Source: Pseudomonas sp. CROZ-RG-20F-R04-15
GTDB lineage: Bacteria > Pseudomonadota > Gammaproteobacteria > Pseudomonadales > Pseudomonadaceae
DNA: 64,000 bases
Direction: 5' to 3'
Assembly: GCF_022662375.1 (NCBI RefSeq)
Contig: NZ_JAKNQL010000009.1
Location: forward strand, 62,001-126,000
Below are positions 38,980 to 47,819 of this stretch, in pieces. Within the stretch, counting starts at the first letter, position 1; each line of letters begins with the position of its first letter. The notes under the pieces are model-generated. The model was given only the letters and a program-made list of their open reading frames with translations, did not search any database and was not told the DNA's origin. A program made the position numbers and the translations under genes.

Positions 38980-39648
38980 ATGAGCGCCATTGAAAACGCT
39001 TTTCTGAATTTGAATTACCCTCCGCGGCTCGATCTTGGGCCGCAGCTGACGCACGAACAACTTCTCGCTTCCATGCAATCGACCATGGCGCGCCACAGGG
39101 GCGGGCCGGTGTGGCTGTTCGCCTACGGTTCGCTGATCTGGCGCCCGGAGTGTTCGGCGGTAGAGCGGGTTCGCGGACGCGTGCATGGCTACCATCGCGG
39201 TTTGTACCTGTGGTCGCACGAGCACCGTGGTACGCCGGAAATGCCGGGGCTGGTGTTTGGTCTGGATCGTGGCGGTTCTTGCAGCGGCTTTGCTTATCGC
39301 TTGCCGGAGGACAATCTTGACGCGGCGCTCTATGCGCTGTGGAAACGCGAGATGCCGGTGCCGTCTTATCGGCCACACTGGCTCAATTGCCGTCTCGCCG
39401 ACGGTAGCCAGGTGCAGGCCTTGGGATTCGTGTTGGAGCGACACCTGCCCAGCTATGCCGGCAACTTGCCGGATCATGTGCTGAGCCAGGTGTTCGAGAG
39501 CGCCAGCGGGCGTTACGGCACCACTCGCGATTATGTCGAGCAGACCGCCCACGCCCTGCGCAGCCACGCCATGCCAGACCGCAATCTGGAGGCGCGGCTC
39601 AAACGCTGTCAATCACAGGCCGATCAAGCGACCGCTTCACGGCTCTGA
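38980..39648 (+). CDS. Gamma-glutamylcyclotransferase (ChaC-like)
   Basis: 222 residues with the substrate-loop motif [13 protein letters not shown] and the downstream [13 protein letters not shown]. ChaC enzymes cleave glutathione to 5-oxoproline and Cys-Gly. The active-site acid is probably E125 or a neighbour near [10 protein letters not shown]. The 3' end overlaps the opposite glpT end by 25 bp. Confidence 0.87.
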   Translation: MSAIENAFLNLNYPPRLDLGPQLTHEQLLASMQSTMARHRGGPVWLFAYGSLIWRPECSAVERVRGRVHGYHRGLYLWSHEHRGTPEMPGLVFGLDRGGSCSGFAYRLPEDNLDAALYALWKREMPVPSYRPHWLNCRLADGSQVQALGFVLERHLPSYAGNLPDHVLSQVFESASGRYGTTRDYVEQTAHALRSHAMPDRNLEARLKRCQSQADQATASRL

Positions 39649-40973
39649 CTGGCGACTTGCTTGTGCCACAGCGTCGGGGCCAGGAAGGCCATCGACAGCA
39701 GGCAAGCGCCCACCAGCAGCACAAAACCACCGTCCCAGCCGAAATGGTCCACGGTGTAGCCCATCGCCGCACTGGCCGCGACCGAACCACCGAGATAACC
39801 GAACAGACCGGTGAAGCCTGCAGCCGTGCCGGCGGCTTTCTTCGGTGCCAGTTCCAGTGCCTGCAAGCCGATCAACATCACCGGGCCGTAGATCAGGAAG
39901 CCGATCGAGAACAGCGCGATCATGTCGACGGTCGGGTTGCCGGCCGGGTTCAGCCAGTAAACCAGCGTTGCCACAGTCACCAATGCCATGAACACCATGC
40001 CGGTCAGGCCACGGTTGCCACGGAAGATCTTGTCCGACATCCAGCCGCACAGCAGCGTGCCCGGAATACCTGCCCACTCGTAGAAAAAGTAAGCCCACGA
40101 GGTTTTATCCACGGTGAAACCCTTGGCTTCCTTCAGATAGGTCGGTGCCCAGTCCAGCACGCCGTAGCGCAGCAAGTAAACGAAGACGTTGGCCATGGCG
40201 ATGTACCAGAGCATTTTGTTGCGCAGAACGTATTTGACGAAGATCTCTTTCGCGCTGAATTCGTCTTCATGGCTGGCGTCGTAGCCTTCCGGGTAATCGT
40301 TCTTGTACTTCTCGATCGGCGGCAGGCCGACCGATTGTGGGGTGTCGCGCATGGTGATGAAGGCAAACACCGCCACGCCCAGAGCCACCGCTGCCGGTAC
40401 GTAAAACGCCGCGTGCCAGTCGTTGAACAAACCCATGCCGAGCAGGAACAGCGGGCCGATCAGGCCGCCACCGACGTTATGCGCCACGTTCCATACGGAC
40501 ACCACACCGCCACGTTCCTTCTGCGACCACCAGTGCACCATGGTCCGGCCACTCGGCGGCCAGCCCATGCCCTGGGCCCAACCGTTGATGAACAGCAGGA
40601 TGAACATCATGGTCACGCTGGACGTTGCCCAAGGCGCGAAACCGAAAATGAACATCACCCCGGCCGACACCAGCAGGCCGAACGGCAGGAAGTAGCGCGG
40701 ATTGGAACGGTCGGACACCAGGCCCATGAGGAATTTCGACAAGCCATAGGCAATGGCGATCGCCGACATCGCCAGACCCAGATCACCACGGCTGTAGCCC
40801 TCGTCAATCAGGTACGGCATGGCCAGCGAAAAGTTTTTGCGCAGCAGGTAATAACCGGCGTAGCCAAAGAAAATACCGGCGAAGATCTGCCAGCGCAGGC
40901 GTCGGTACGTGCTGTCTATTTTTTCTTCAGGCAATGGAGCCTGATGTGCGGCAGGACGAAAGAAAGCAAACAT
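39624..40973 (-). CDS. glpT: GlpT-type glycerol-3-phosphate / organophosphate antiporter
   Basis: 449 residues with 12 membrane helices of the major facilitator family. The stretches [33 protein letters not shown] and [10 protein letters not shown] are GlpT/UhpT hallmarks. It exchanges inner phosphate for glycerol-3-phosphate. No glp regulon gene is adjacent, and P. aeruginosa has glpT at this same locus. Confidence 0.91.
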   Translation of the reverse strand: MFAFFRPAAHQAPLPEEKIDSTYRRLRWQIFAGIFFGYAGYYLLRKNFSLAMPYLIDEGYSRGDLGLAMSAIAIAYGLSKFLMGLVSDRSNPRYFLPFGLLVSAGVMFIFGFAPWATSSVTMMFILLFINGWAQGMGWPPSGRTMVHWWSQKERGGVVSVWNVAHNVGGGLIGPLFLLGMGLFNDWHAAFYVPAAVALGVAVFAFITMRDTPQSVGLPPIEKYKNDYPEGYDASHEDEFSAKEIFVKYVLRNKMLWYIAMANVFVYLLRYGVLDWAPTYLKEAKGFTVDKTSWAYFFYEWAGIPGTLLCGWMSDKIFRGNRGLTGMVFMALVTVATLVYWLNPAGNPTVDMIALFSIGFLIYGPVMLIGLQALELAPKKAAGTAAGFTGLFGYLGGSVAASAAMGYTVDHFGWDGGFVLLVGACLLSMAFLAPTLWHKQVASQSREAVA

Positions 40974-41196
40974 TCAAGAGCTCCAGATTTCTTGTTTTGA
41001 CTGCGGATGCGAATGTTACAGTTTCGTTACCGAAAATAGCACCGGTTCGCATTGGCAAAACAGCGGAAATGTTGGAAATCGCACGTTCCTTTATGAACCT
41101 GTCGCTCAGCTGTAAGAACAGGGCGTTTTCGTCGCGCTCGGGACGTTGTGACTTAGACTCGCGATTTACAGATCGACTGATTTCGCGAGATAAACG

Positions 41197-41826
41197 ATGA
41201 CCCCGAAAGTTCGCAGGCTATTGCCCAGACTGTTGATGGTTGCTGCGGTGACTGCTTCAGTACTGGTGTTGAGCTTCGCACAGGGTTCTGCAGCGCCCGG
41301 CTTGCGCAATGTCACCGTATTGATCGTCCGTCATGCGGAAAAGCCTGATGTCGGCCGTGAACTCAATGCCCGGGGCGAACAGCGCGCCGCTGCCTACGCG
41401 GACTATTTCACCTCGTTGCAGCTGGACGACCAGACACTCACGCCCCAGCGTCTGATCGCTACCGCCGACAGCCCGGAAAGCATCCGACCGCGTCAGACAC
41501 TGATTCCACTGTCCCAGCGCCTGCAGTTGCCCATCGAACAGCCCTACGCCAATAACGACGTCGACAAACTGGTCAGCCTGCTGCGCAAGAACAATCAGGC
41601 GAAAACCGTGTTGATCGCTTGGCATCACGGCCACATCAATAAACTGATTGCCGCTTTCGGCGGCGATGGTCCGGCACTGATCGGCCAGCCGAAATGGCCG
41701 GTGGATGTTTACGACTGGCTGATCGTTCTGCGCTTCGATGACAAGGGAAAGCTGGTTGGGTCACAGAGCGAAAAGGTTCAGGAACATCTGATGCCGGGCG
41801 ACATTGCGGCGTCGCCCGGTCGTTGA
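41197..41826 (+). CDS. Secreted histidine phosphatase family protein
   Basis: 209 residues. The first 35 hold a signal or anchor segment (LLPRLLMVAAVTASVLVLSF). The catalytic motif is LIVRHAEKPD at about 42-51, and the second histidine is in IAWHHGHINKL. This resembles SixA/phosphoglycerate-mutase-type phosphatases. Substrate unknown. It converges on the quinone reductase gene with 6 bp between stops. Confidence 0.82.
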   Translation: MTPKVRRLLPRLLMVAAVTASVLVLSFAQGSAAPGLRNVTVLIVRHAEKPDVGRELNARGEQRAAAYADYFTSLQLDDQTLTPQRLIATADSPESIRPRQTLIPLSQRLQLPIEQPYANNDVDKLVSLLRKNNQAKTVLIAWHHGHINKLIAAFGGDGPALIGQPKWPVDVYDWLIVLRFDDKGKLVGSQSEKVQEHLMPGDIAASPGR

Positions 41827-41832
41827 AGAGTC

Positions 41833-42810
41833 TCAGCGAACCTTCACCACCACCTTCCCGACAGCCTTGCGCTGGCCAAGATCATTGATCGCCTGCGCCG
41901 CATTGCTCAGCGGATACACCTGCGACACCAGCGGTTTCAACTTGCCCTCGGCAAACCAGCCGAATAACTGCTGGAAGTTCGCCGCGTTGTCCTGCGGCTG
42001 GCGCTGGGCGAAGGAGCCCCAGAACACGCCGAGCACCGCCGCGCCCTTGAGCAGGGCAAGGTTGACCGGCAATTCCGGAATCCGACCGCTGGCGAAGCCG
42101 ACTACCAGCAGGCGGCCGTTCCAGGCGATGGCGCGGATGGCCTGGTCGAACAGATCGCCACCGACCGGGTCATAGATCACGTCAGCGCCCTGACCATCAG
42201 TGAGGCGTTTTATTTCGTCCTTGAGGCTGGTTTCGCTGTAGTTGATCAGCTCGTCGGCGCCGGCAGCCTTGGCCACGGCGAGTTTCTCGGCGCTGCTGGC
42301 GGCGGCGATGACGCGAGCGCCCATGGCTTTACCGATTTCCACGGCGGCCAGACCGACCCCGCCGGAAGCACCGAGTACCAGCAGGGTTTCGCCCGGTTGC
42401 AGGTTGGCGCGTTGCTTGAGGGCGTGCATCGAGGTGCCGTAGGTCATGCTGAAAGCGGCGGCGATGTTGAAGTCCAGTGACGGCGGGATCGGCAGCACGT
42501 TGTAGCCCGGCACCGCGACCTGTTCGGCGAAGCTGCCCCAACCGGTCAGGGCCATGACCCGGTCGCCGACCTTGAGGTGGCTGACCTTTTCCCCGACTTC
42601 GCGAACCACACCCGCCGCTTCACCACCCGGCGAGAACGGGAAGGGCGGCTTGAACTGGTACTTGCCCTCGATGATCAGCGTGTCCGGGAAATTGACCCCG
42701 GCGGCGTGCACGTCCAGGAGGATTTCATTCTTCTTCGCGACGGGACTGGCGACGTCTTCCAGCACCAGCGATTCGGCAGGGCCGAAGGCTTTGCACAGCA
42801 CGGCTTTCAT
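41833..42810 (-). CDS. NADPH:quinone oxidoreductase family protein
   Basis: 325 residues of the zinc-independent medium-chain dehydrogenase family. The N-terminal GroES-like domain has SPGGEAAGVVREVG; the nucleotide fold has LVLGASGGVGLAAVEIGKAM. It probably reduces quinones or enones. Its substrate is not known. Confidence 0.87.
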   Translation of the reverse strand: MKAVLCKAFGPAESLVLEDVASPVAKKNEILLDVHAAGVNFPDTLIIEGKYQFKPPFPFSPGGEAAGVVREVGEKVSHLKVGDRVMALTGWGSFAEQVAVPGYNVLPIPPSLDFNIAAAFSMTYGTSMHALKQRANLQPGETLLVLGASGGVGLAAVEIGKAMGARVIAAASSAEKLAVAKAAGADELINYSETSLKDEIKRLTDGQGADVIYDPVGGDLFDQAIRAIAWNGRLLVVGFASGRIPELPVNLALLKGAAVLGVFWGSFAQRQPQDNAANFQQLFGWFAEGKLKPLVSQVYPLSNAAQAINDLGQRKAVGKVVVKVR

Positions 42811-42960
42811 CAGGGCTATTCCTTTGGGAGTGATGGCCGATAAGTGTAGGTGTGTCAGTCAACGGGTCAACGAGCATGCCCGGCCCTGATAGTCAGCCAT
42901 AAGCTTGTGCTTGCGCGGCGGGTCGTTATGCTAGGCCGCAAACCGGATAAGGAGCGAATT

Positions 42961-43368
42961 GTGAAAGCGTGGATCATGTTGTTGCTGGCCCTGTCTCTGC
43001 CTGTGGCAGCGCTGGCCGAAGAAGCCAAAGAAGGCGAGGCGCCGAAGGTAAGCTACATCACCCTGAGCCCGCCGTTCGTGGGCAACTATGGCCTGGATGG
43101 CACGCCGAAGCTGAAAGTCTTCAAAGCCGACGTGGCGCTGCGTGTGACCGGCGAGGAATCGGCGAAACTGGTCAAGGCCAACGAACCGTTGATCCGCAAT
43201 CAACTGGTAGCGTTGTTTACTCAGCAGACGACCGAGGCGATGGGCAGCATCGAAGGTAAAGAGAAGCTGCGTCAGGAAGCGTTGAAGCAGACTCAGCAAG
43301 TGATGAATGACGAGACCGGCAAGCCGGTGGTTGAAGATCTGTTGTTCAACAACCTGATCATTCAGTAA
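42961..43368 (+). CDS. FliL-related periplasmic protein
   Basis: 135 residues from a GTG preceded by a good AAGGAG. The start holds a signal or anchor (MKAWIMLLLALSLPVAALAE). The remaining domain, with VSYITLSPPFVGNYG, LKVFKADVALRVTG and the ending VEDLLFNNLIIQ, resembles the FliL flagellar basal-body family. No flagellar gene is near, so it is probably an uncharacterised relative. Confidence 0.75.
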   Translation: MKAWIMLLLALSLPVAALAEEAKEGEAPKVSYITLSPPFVGNYGLDGTPKLKVFKADVALRVTGEESAKLVKANEPLIRNQLVALFTQQTTEAMGSIEGKEKLRQEALKQTQQVMNDETGKPVVEDLLFNNLIIQ

Positions 43369-43390
43369 GACATTCTTTGTCCGGGCGGGC

Positions 43391-43488
43391 CTCTTCGCGA
43401 GCAGGCTCGCTCCCATACTGGACTTGTGATGATGCGCATTTTTGCGTTCAGCGAAGATCCCTGTGGGAGCGAGCCTGCTCGCGAAGGC
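43391..43488. repeat. REP doublet 5
   Basis: Inverted REP units (CTTCGCGAGCAGGCTCGCTC and its reverse) lie between the FliL-like and EVE genes, with a longer spacer (about 50 bp) than usual. Confidence 0.88.
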
Positions 43489-43510
43489 ATTTTGTCAGGC
43501 GAAGGATAAT

Positions 43511-43963
43511 TCAGGGTTTGAGCGCAATCACCGCCGCCCATTGCTCCGCCGTCACCGGCATCACCGACAACCGCGATCCCTTCTGCACCAACGGCATCTC
43601 GGCCAACTCGGTCTGCTGCTTCAGATAGTCCAGCTTCAACACCCGGGCAAACGTCTCGACGTGTTCGACATCGATCGCACTCCAGGCATTTTTCTCCGGG
43701 GTAGCCTTGGGATCGAAGTAATGACTCTCCGGCTCCAGTGCGGTGGGATCCGGGTACGCCGCCTCGATAATCCTGCCAATTCCGGCAATTCCCGGCTCCG
43801 GGCAACTGGAATGGTAGAAAAAGAACTCATCGCCCACCGCCATCGCCCGCAGGAAATTGCGCGCCTGATAGTTGCGAACCCCGTCCCAGCGCGCTTTGCC
43901 GAGCTTTTCCAGACCTTTGATCGAGAGTTCGTCGGGCTCGGACTTCATCAGCCAATAGGCCAT
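43511..43963 (-). CDS. EVE domain-containing protein
   Basis: 150 residues, nearly a bare EVE domain: MAYWLMKSEPDELS, WDGVRNYQARNFLRAM, DEFFFYHSSC and GIGRIIEAAYPD. The fold is PUA-like and members read modified bases in DNA or RNA. Family near 6S RNA/fthC is common in Pseudomonas. The bound base is not known. Confidence 0.88.
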   Translation of the reverse strand: MAYWLMKSEPDELSIKGLEKLGKARWDGVRNYQARNFLRAMAVGDEFFFYHSSCPEPGIAGIGRIIEAAYPDPTALEPESHYFDPKATPEKNAWSAIDVEHVETFARVLKLDYLKQQTELAEMPLVQKGSRLSVMPVTAEQWAAVIALKP

Positions 43964-44161
43964 GGTTTTTTGCTCCTGAAACGGTCATTGGGCAGGTTGT
44001 CGGGCAATTTTATGACAAACCGACAGTCGGTTGACGTCAGCGTTTGCGCGCAGGTTCACGTTGTCGCAAAATGCCGGCCTTTAAAGCTTGACGCTGCTGC
44101 ACGGCCTACGAACGGAAACCGCTGCTGTCATCGTGATGATGTGCCTTGAGGGGGGCAATCG

Positions 44162-44317
44162 ATGAAACGCAAACCGGATTTGCTATGGACTTTGGTAATT
44201 TTGTTTGGCCTGGGCGTCGTGACCACCGGTTACGCGCAGAGTCTGTGGTCGAACAAGACCGATGCGCCGATTGAAGTCGCGCAACAAGTACAACAGTCGA
44301 CAGCCTTCAAACGCTGA
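44162..44317 (+). CDS. Small 51-residue membrane protein
   Basis: A short gene with an ATG at 44162 after a G-rich ribosome site (GAGGGGGG). The protein starts MKRKPDLLWTLVILFGLG and has one hydrophobic segment (about 8-26) with VVTTGYAQSLW after it. The C-terminus is polar. The typical basic start, membrane segment and ribosome site support a real gene. Function unknown; it converges on fthC. Confidence 0.65.
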   Translation: MKRKPDLLWTLVILFGLGVVTTGYAQSLWSNKTDAPIEVAQQVQQSTAFKR

Positions 44318-44353
44318 AACTGCTTCTTCGACGCCGCTGTTCTGCGCGGCGTC

Positions 44354-44959
44354 CTATCCCGCGAAATACCATGCCTTGTCGCTGACCGTGCCTTGTAACG
44401 GTACATCCCAGCTTGCCTGCGCCAAACGTTCGACCTTCTGACATTCATGGGCCAGCCCCAGCAGCGTCGGCTTGCGCCAGCTTTTGCGCCGGGCCAGATA
44501 CGCCAGGCTGCGATCATAAAAGCCGCCACCCATCCCCAGCCGCCCACCGACATCGTCAAACCCGACTAAAGGCAACAACACCAGATCCAGCGCCCAGACT
44601 TTGCGTTGCTGTGCCAGATTGGCCCGTGGCTCGAGAATGCGGAAGCGGTTGGGTTTGAGTTTCTCGCCGGGGCGGATGCGCTGAAACACCATCTTGGTTC
44701 GCGGCCAGGCGCTGAGCACCGGCAAGTAGGTCGATTTGCCCCGACGTTGTGCTTCACGCAGCAGCAGGCGCGGATCGATTTCACCGTCGGTGGGTAAATA
44801 TAGAGAGATGTGTTTCGCCCGGCGAAAATGCGGGTCTTGTGCCAGTTGCCGGTACAGGCCTTTGGCGGCTTGCCGTTGTTCGCTTTTGCTCAGCGAACGG
44901 CGCGCCTTGCGCAGCAGGCGGCGGAGTTGCGGGCGGGGCAGCAGCGCGGGTTCGGTCAT
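44354..44959 (-). CDS. fthC: 5-formyltetrahydrofolate cyclo-ligase
   Basis: 201 residues. It turns 5-formyl-THF into 5,10-methenyl-THF. Motifs KARRSLSKSEQ, the ISLYLPTDGEID stretch and the signature GGRLGMGGGFYDRSLAYL are present. It lies directly downstream of 6S RNA, as ygfA does in E. coli, and may be read from the same promoter. Confidence 0.92.
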   Translation of the reverse strand: MTEPALLPRPQLRRLLRKARRSLSKSEQRQAAKGLYRQLAQDPHFRRAKHISLYLPTDGEIDPRLLLREAQRRGKSTYLPVLSAWPRTKMVFQRIRPGEKLKPNRFRILEPRANLAQQRKVWALDLVLLPLVGFDDVGGRLGMGGGFYDRSLAYLARRKSWRKPTLLGLAHECQKVERLAQASWDVPLQGTVSDKAWYFAG

Positions 44960-45037
44960 GGTTCGGCTTCGGCAGGTTGGACGAAAACGTACGCATAAAA
45001 AATCCGATGGCGGTTTTCACCGACATCGGATTCGAAT

Positions 45038-45217
45038 CAGGCTCCCCGGATGAACCGCTGTCAACTTAGCCCTTGAACCCGAAAGTTCAAGGTGGAAGAT
45101 GCAGTAGACTTTAAGGCTTTCCGTCTAGCGGACATGCACACCAGCCCAACGTGCAACTTCCAGGGTAGTGCGAATCGGCTCAGGGACATCGTCAACTGGC
45201 AAGCACCCCAGGGAGTG
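45038..45217 (-). ncRNA. ssrS: 6S RNA
   Basis: On the minus strand between zapA and fthC. It carries the 6S landmarks CCCTGAGCCGAT near the 5' third, AGCCTTAAA in the middle and the pair CACCTTGAAC..GGTTCAAGGG near the 3' end. The 5' and 3' ends (CTCCCTGGGGTG and CATCCGGGGAG) can form the closing stem. The RNA mimics an open promoter and binds sigma-70 RNA polymerase. Ends are estimated: 5' from the -10 box and 3' from the closing stem; about 180 nt, the usual size. Confidence 0.88.
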
Positions 45218-45223
45218 CCGCGA

Positions 45224-45229
45224 GTATAC
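45224..45229 (-). promoter_or_regulatory. -10 box of 6S RNA
   Basis: TATACT on the minus strand, seven bases before the estimated 6S RNA start. Confidence 0.6.
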
Positions 45230-45247
45230 CGCAAGCGGCCAGTCGAA

Positions 45248-45565
45248 TCAGCCCTTGGTGGTGTTCTGATCGTCGGCGAGCACCAGATCGACACGATCGA
45301 GCAAGTCACGTACCTGTTCACGGGTCGAACCGCTGGCCTGGATGTCCGGACGCTCTTCTTTGTGCAAGAGGTCGTGGGTGATGTTCAGCGCGGCCATCAC
45401 GGCGATACGGTCGGCACCAATGACTTTGCCGCTGCTGCGGATTTCGCGCATCTTGCCATCGAGGTAGCGGGCGGCACTGACCAGATTGCTGCGTTCTTCC
45501 TGCGGGCAGATGATCGAATATTCTTTATCGAGGATCTGCACGGTAACGCTATTGCTTGAACTCAT
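45248..45565 (-). CDS. zapA: Cell division protein ZapA
   Basis: 105 residues. It has VTVQILDKEYSIICPQEER and the C-terminal coiled coil typical of ZapA, which cross-links FtsZ filaments. Its start overlaps the stop of the upstream TIGR02449 gene by 4 nt. Confidence 0.92.
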   Translation of the reverse strand: MSSSNSVTVQILDKEYSIICPQEERSNLVSAARYLDGKMREIRSSGKVIGADRIAVMAALNITHDLLHKEERPDIQASGSTREQVRDLLDRVDLVLADDQNTTKG

Positions 45566-45780
45566 GAGTCTTGCTCCAGGGCCTTGAGGCGCGAAATCAT
45601 CGATTCGACCTTACGCCGGGCGATTTCGTTTTTTTCAATGAGGTGAGCGCGTTCCTCGCGCCAGGTCTTTTCCTGAGCTAGTAAGAGTGCATTTTGACTC
45701 TTTAGTTGCTCGACTCGGCCAATCAGCAGTTCGAGTCTGGCCATCAGCGCTTGCAGGTCGGTGTCTTCCATTGTGTCCAC
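45562..45780 (-). CDS. Small coiled-coil protein (TIGR02449, ZapB-like)
   Basis: 72 residues, almost entirely coiled coil (LMARLELLIGRVEQLKSQNA, then NEIARRKVESMISRLKALEQ). The TIGR02449 family sits upstream of zapA in Pseudomonas and looks like ZapB. A start three codons later (MEDTD) is also possible. A role in division is inferred from the coupling to zapA. Confidence 0.82.
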   Translation of the reverse strand: MDTMEDTDLQALMARLELLIGRVEQLKSQNALLLAQEKTWREERAHLIEKNEIARRKVESMISRLKALEQDS

Positions 45781-45896
45781 GTGTTCGTCTGATGGGTGGT
45801 AGCTGGCGGACAGCCTTTAATAGTCTTGGCGAGTCTGTCGATGTAGGATACAAGGCCTTCATTCTAGACATAGCGCCGTCTGGCGCCTAGCTGCCC

Positions 45897-46457
45897 ATGA
45901 CCATTGCGAATTCCCCGTACCAAGCCTTTGCCACCCTGCTGACCTCCAGCGGCCACAACGTCTCGCCTGCCGAACTGCACGGTGTGCTGCTCGGGCGCAG
46001 TTGCGCCGGTGCCGGCTTCGATAACGAAGGCTGGCTGATCGATGCCGCCGAACTGCTCGAAGGCGACATTCAGGACAACGTCCGCAACGCCCTGATCGGC
46101 CTGCAAGAGATGGTCAAAGGCGAGCTGACCGGCGACGACGTCACTGTCGTCCTGCTGCTGCCGACCGATGACGCACCGCTGGCCGAGCGCGCCGCTGCAC
46201 TGGGCGAGTGGTGCCAGGGCTTCCTCAGCGGGTTCGGCCTGAACTGCCGCGACAGCAGCATGCTCAGCACTGAAGCCACCGAAGTGCTGCAGGATCTGGC
46301 CGCCATTTCCCAGGTGCAGGATGCGCTGGAAGAGTCTGAAGACGGCGAGACCGACTACATGGAAGTCATGGAGTACCTGCGCGTCGCGCCGCTGCTGCTG
46401 TTCTCGGAAACCAAAAAAGCCGACGTACCGCCAGCCGCCAAGCCGTCGCTGCATTAA
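45897..46457 (+). CDS. ygfB: UPF0149 / YgfB family protein
   Basis: 186 residues, all-helical, with [27 protein letters not shown] and the [11 protein letters not shown] motif of YgfB/YecA. In P. aeruginosa YgfB affects ampicillin resistance by counteracting AlpA. It is first in the pepP-ubiH operon and divergent from the zapA pair. Confidence 0.9.
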   Translation: MTIANSPYQAFATLLTSSGHNVSPAELHGVLLGRSCAGAGFDNEGWLIDAAELLEGDIQDNVRNALIGLQEMVKGELTGDDVTVVLLLPTDDAPLAERAAALGEWCQGFLSGFGLNCRDSSMLSTEATEVLQDLAAISQVQDALEESEDGETDYMEVMEYLRVAPLLLFSETKKADVPPAAKPSLH

Positions 46458-46484
46458 TCGCGTGCCAGGGAAAGCCATCTGCCC

Positions 46485-47819
46485 ATGATCCATATCCCCA
46501 AAGCGGAATACAGCCGTCGCCGCAAGGCCCTGATGGCGCAGATGGAACCCAACAGCATCGCGATCCTGCCCGCCGCCGCAGTGGCCATCCGCAACCGCGA
46601 CGTCGAGCATGTCTACCGTCAGGACAGCGATTTCCAGTACCTCAGCGGCTTTCCCGAGCCGCAAGCCGTCATCGTTCTGATGCCCGGCCGCGAGCACGGC
46701 GAGTACCTGTTGTTCTGCCGTGAACGCAACGCCGAACGCGAATTGTGGGACGGCTTGCGTGCAGGACAGGAGGGCGCGATCCGCGACTTCGGTGCCGACG
46801 ACGCCTTCCCGATTACCGACATCGACGACATCCTCCCGGGCCTGATCGAAGGTCGCGACCGGGTGTATTCGGCGATGGGCAGCAACCCCGAATTTGATCG
46901 TCACCTGATGGACTGGATCAACGTGATCCGCTCCAAGGCGCACCTCGGCGCCCAGCCACCGAACGAATTCGTTGCCCTGGATCATCTGCTGCACGACATG
47001 CGCCTGTATAAATCAGCGGCAGAAGTGAAGGTGATGCGCGAAGCCGCACGAATCTCGGCGCAAGCCCACATCCGCGCGATGCAGGCCAGTCGGGCCGGGC
47101 TCCACGAATACAGTCTCGAAGCCGAGCTCGATTACGAATTCCGCAAGGGCGGGGCGAAGATGCCGGCCTACGGGTCGATCGTCGCCGCCGGGCGCAACAG
47201 CTGCATCCTGCATTACCAGCAGAATGACGCGGTGCTCAAGGACGGCGATCTGGTGTTGATCGACGCCGGTTGCGAGATCGATTGCTACGCCAGCGACATC
47301 ACTCGCACCTGGCCGGTCAGCGGCAAGTTTTCGCCCGAGCAGAAAGCGATTTACGAATTGGTCTTGGCCTCGCAGGAAGCCGCATTCGCTGAAATCGCGC
47401 CGAACAAGCATTGGAATCAGGCGCACGAAGCCACGGTGCGCGTGATCACCAGCGGGCTGGTGAAGCTCGGATTGTTGCAAGGCGAAGTCGACGAATTGAT
47501 CGCCAGCGAAGCCTATAAAGCCTTTTACATGCACCGCGCCGGTCACTGGCTGGGCATGGATGTACATGACGTCGGCGAGTACAAGGTCGGCGGCGAATGG
47601 CGCGTGCTGGAAGTCGGCATGGCGCTGACCGTCGAGCCGGGCATCTACATCGCCCCGGACAATCAGACCGTCGCGAAGAAATGGCGCGGCATTGGCGTGC
47701 GCATCGAGGACGACGTGGTCGTGACTAAAACGGGCTGTGAAATCCTCACCAGCGGCGTGCCGAAAACCGTCGCCGACATCGAAGCGCTGATGGCACAAGC
47801 AAGGACCCACGCGGCATGA
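46485..47819 (+). CDS. pepP: Xaa-Pro aminopeptidase
   Basis: 444 residues. It removes the N-terminal residue from peptides with proline in second place. Metal ligands lie in LIDAGCEIDCYASDITRTWP (two Asp), HRAGHWLGMDVHDVG (His), TVEPGIYI (Glu) and GVRIEDDV (Glu). Its stop overlaps the ubiH start by 4 nt. Confidence 0.94.
   Translation: MIHIPKAEYSRRRKALMAQMEPNSIAILPAAAVAIRNRDVEHVYRQDSDFQYLSGFPEPQAVIVLMPGREHGEYLLFCRERNAERELWDGLRAGQEGAIRDFGADDAFPITDIDDILPGLIEGRDRVYSAMGSNPEFDRHLMDWINVIRSKAHLGAQPPNEFVALDHLLHDMRLYKSAAEVKVMREAARISAQAHIRAMQASRAGLHEYSLEAELDYEFRKGGAKMPAYGSIVAAGRNSCILHYQQNDAVLKDGDLVLIDAGCEIDCYASDITRTWPVSGKFSPEQKAIYELVLASQEAAFAEIAPNKHWNQAHEATVRVITSGLVKLGLLQGEVDELIASEAYKAFYMHRAGHWLGMDVHDVGEYKVGGEWRVLEVGMALTVEPGIYIAPDNQTVAKKWRGIGVRIEDDVVVTKTGCEILTSGVPKTVADIEALMAQARTHAA

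Noticed and set aside
40934-41200. 88-residue open frame in the glpT-phosphatase gap
   Set aside because: No ribosome site or domain; it overlaps the glpT start and the promoter region of both genes.
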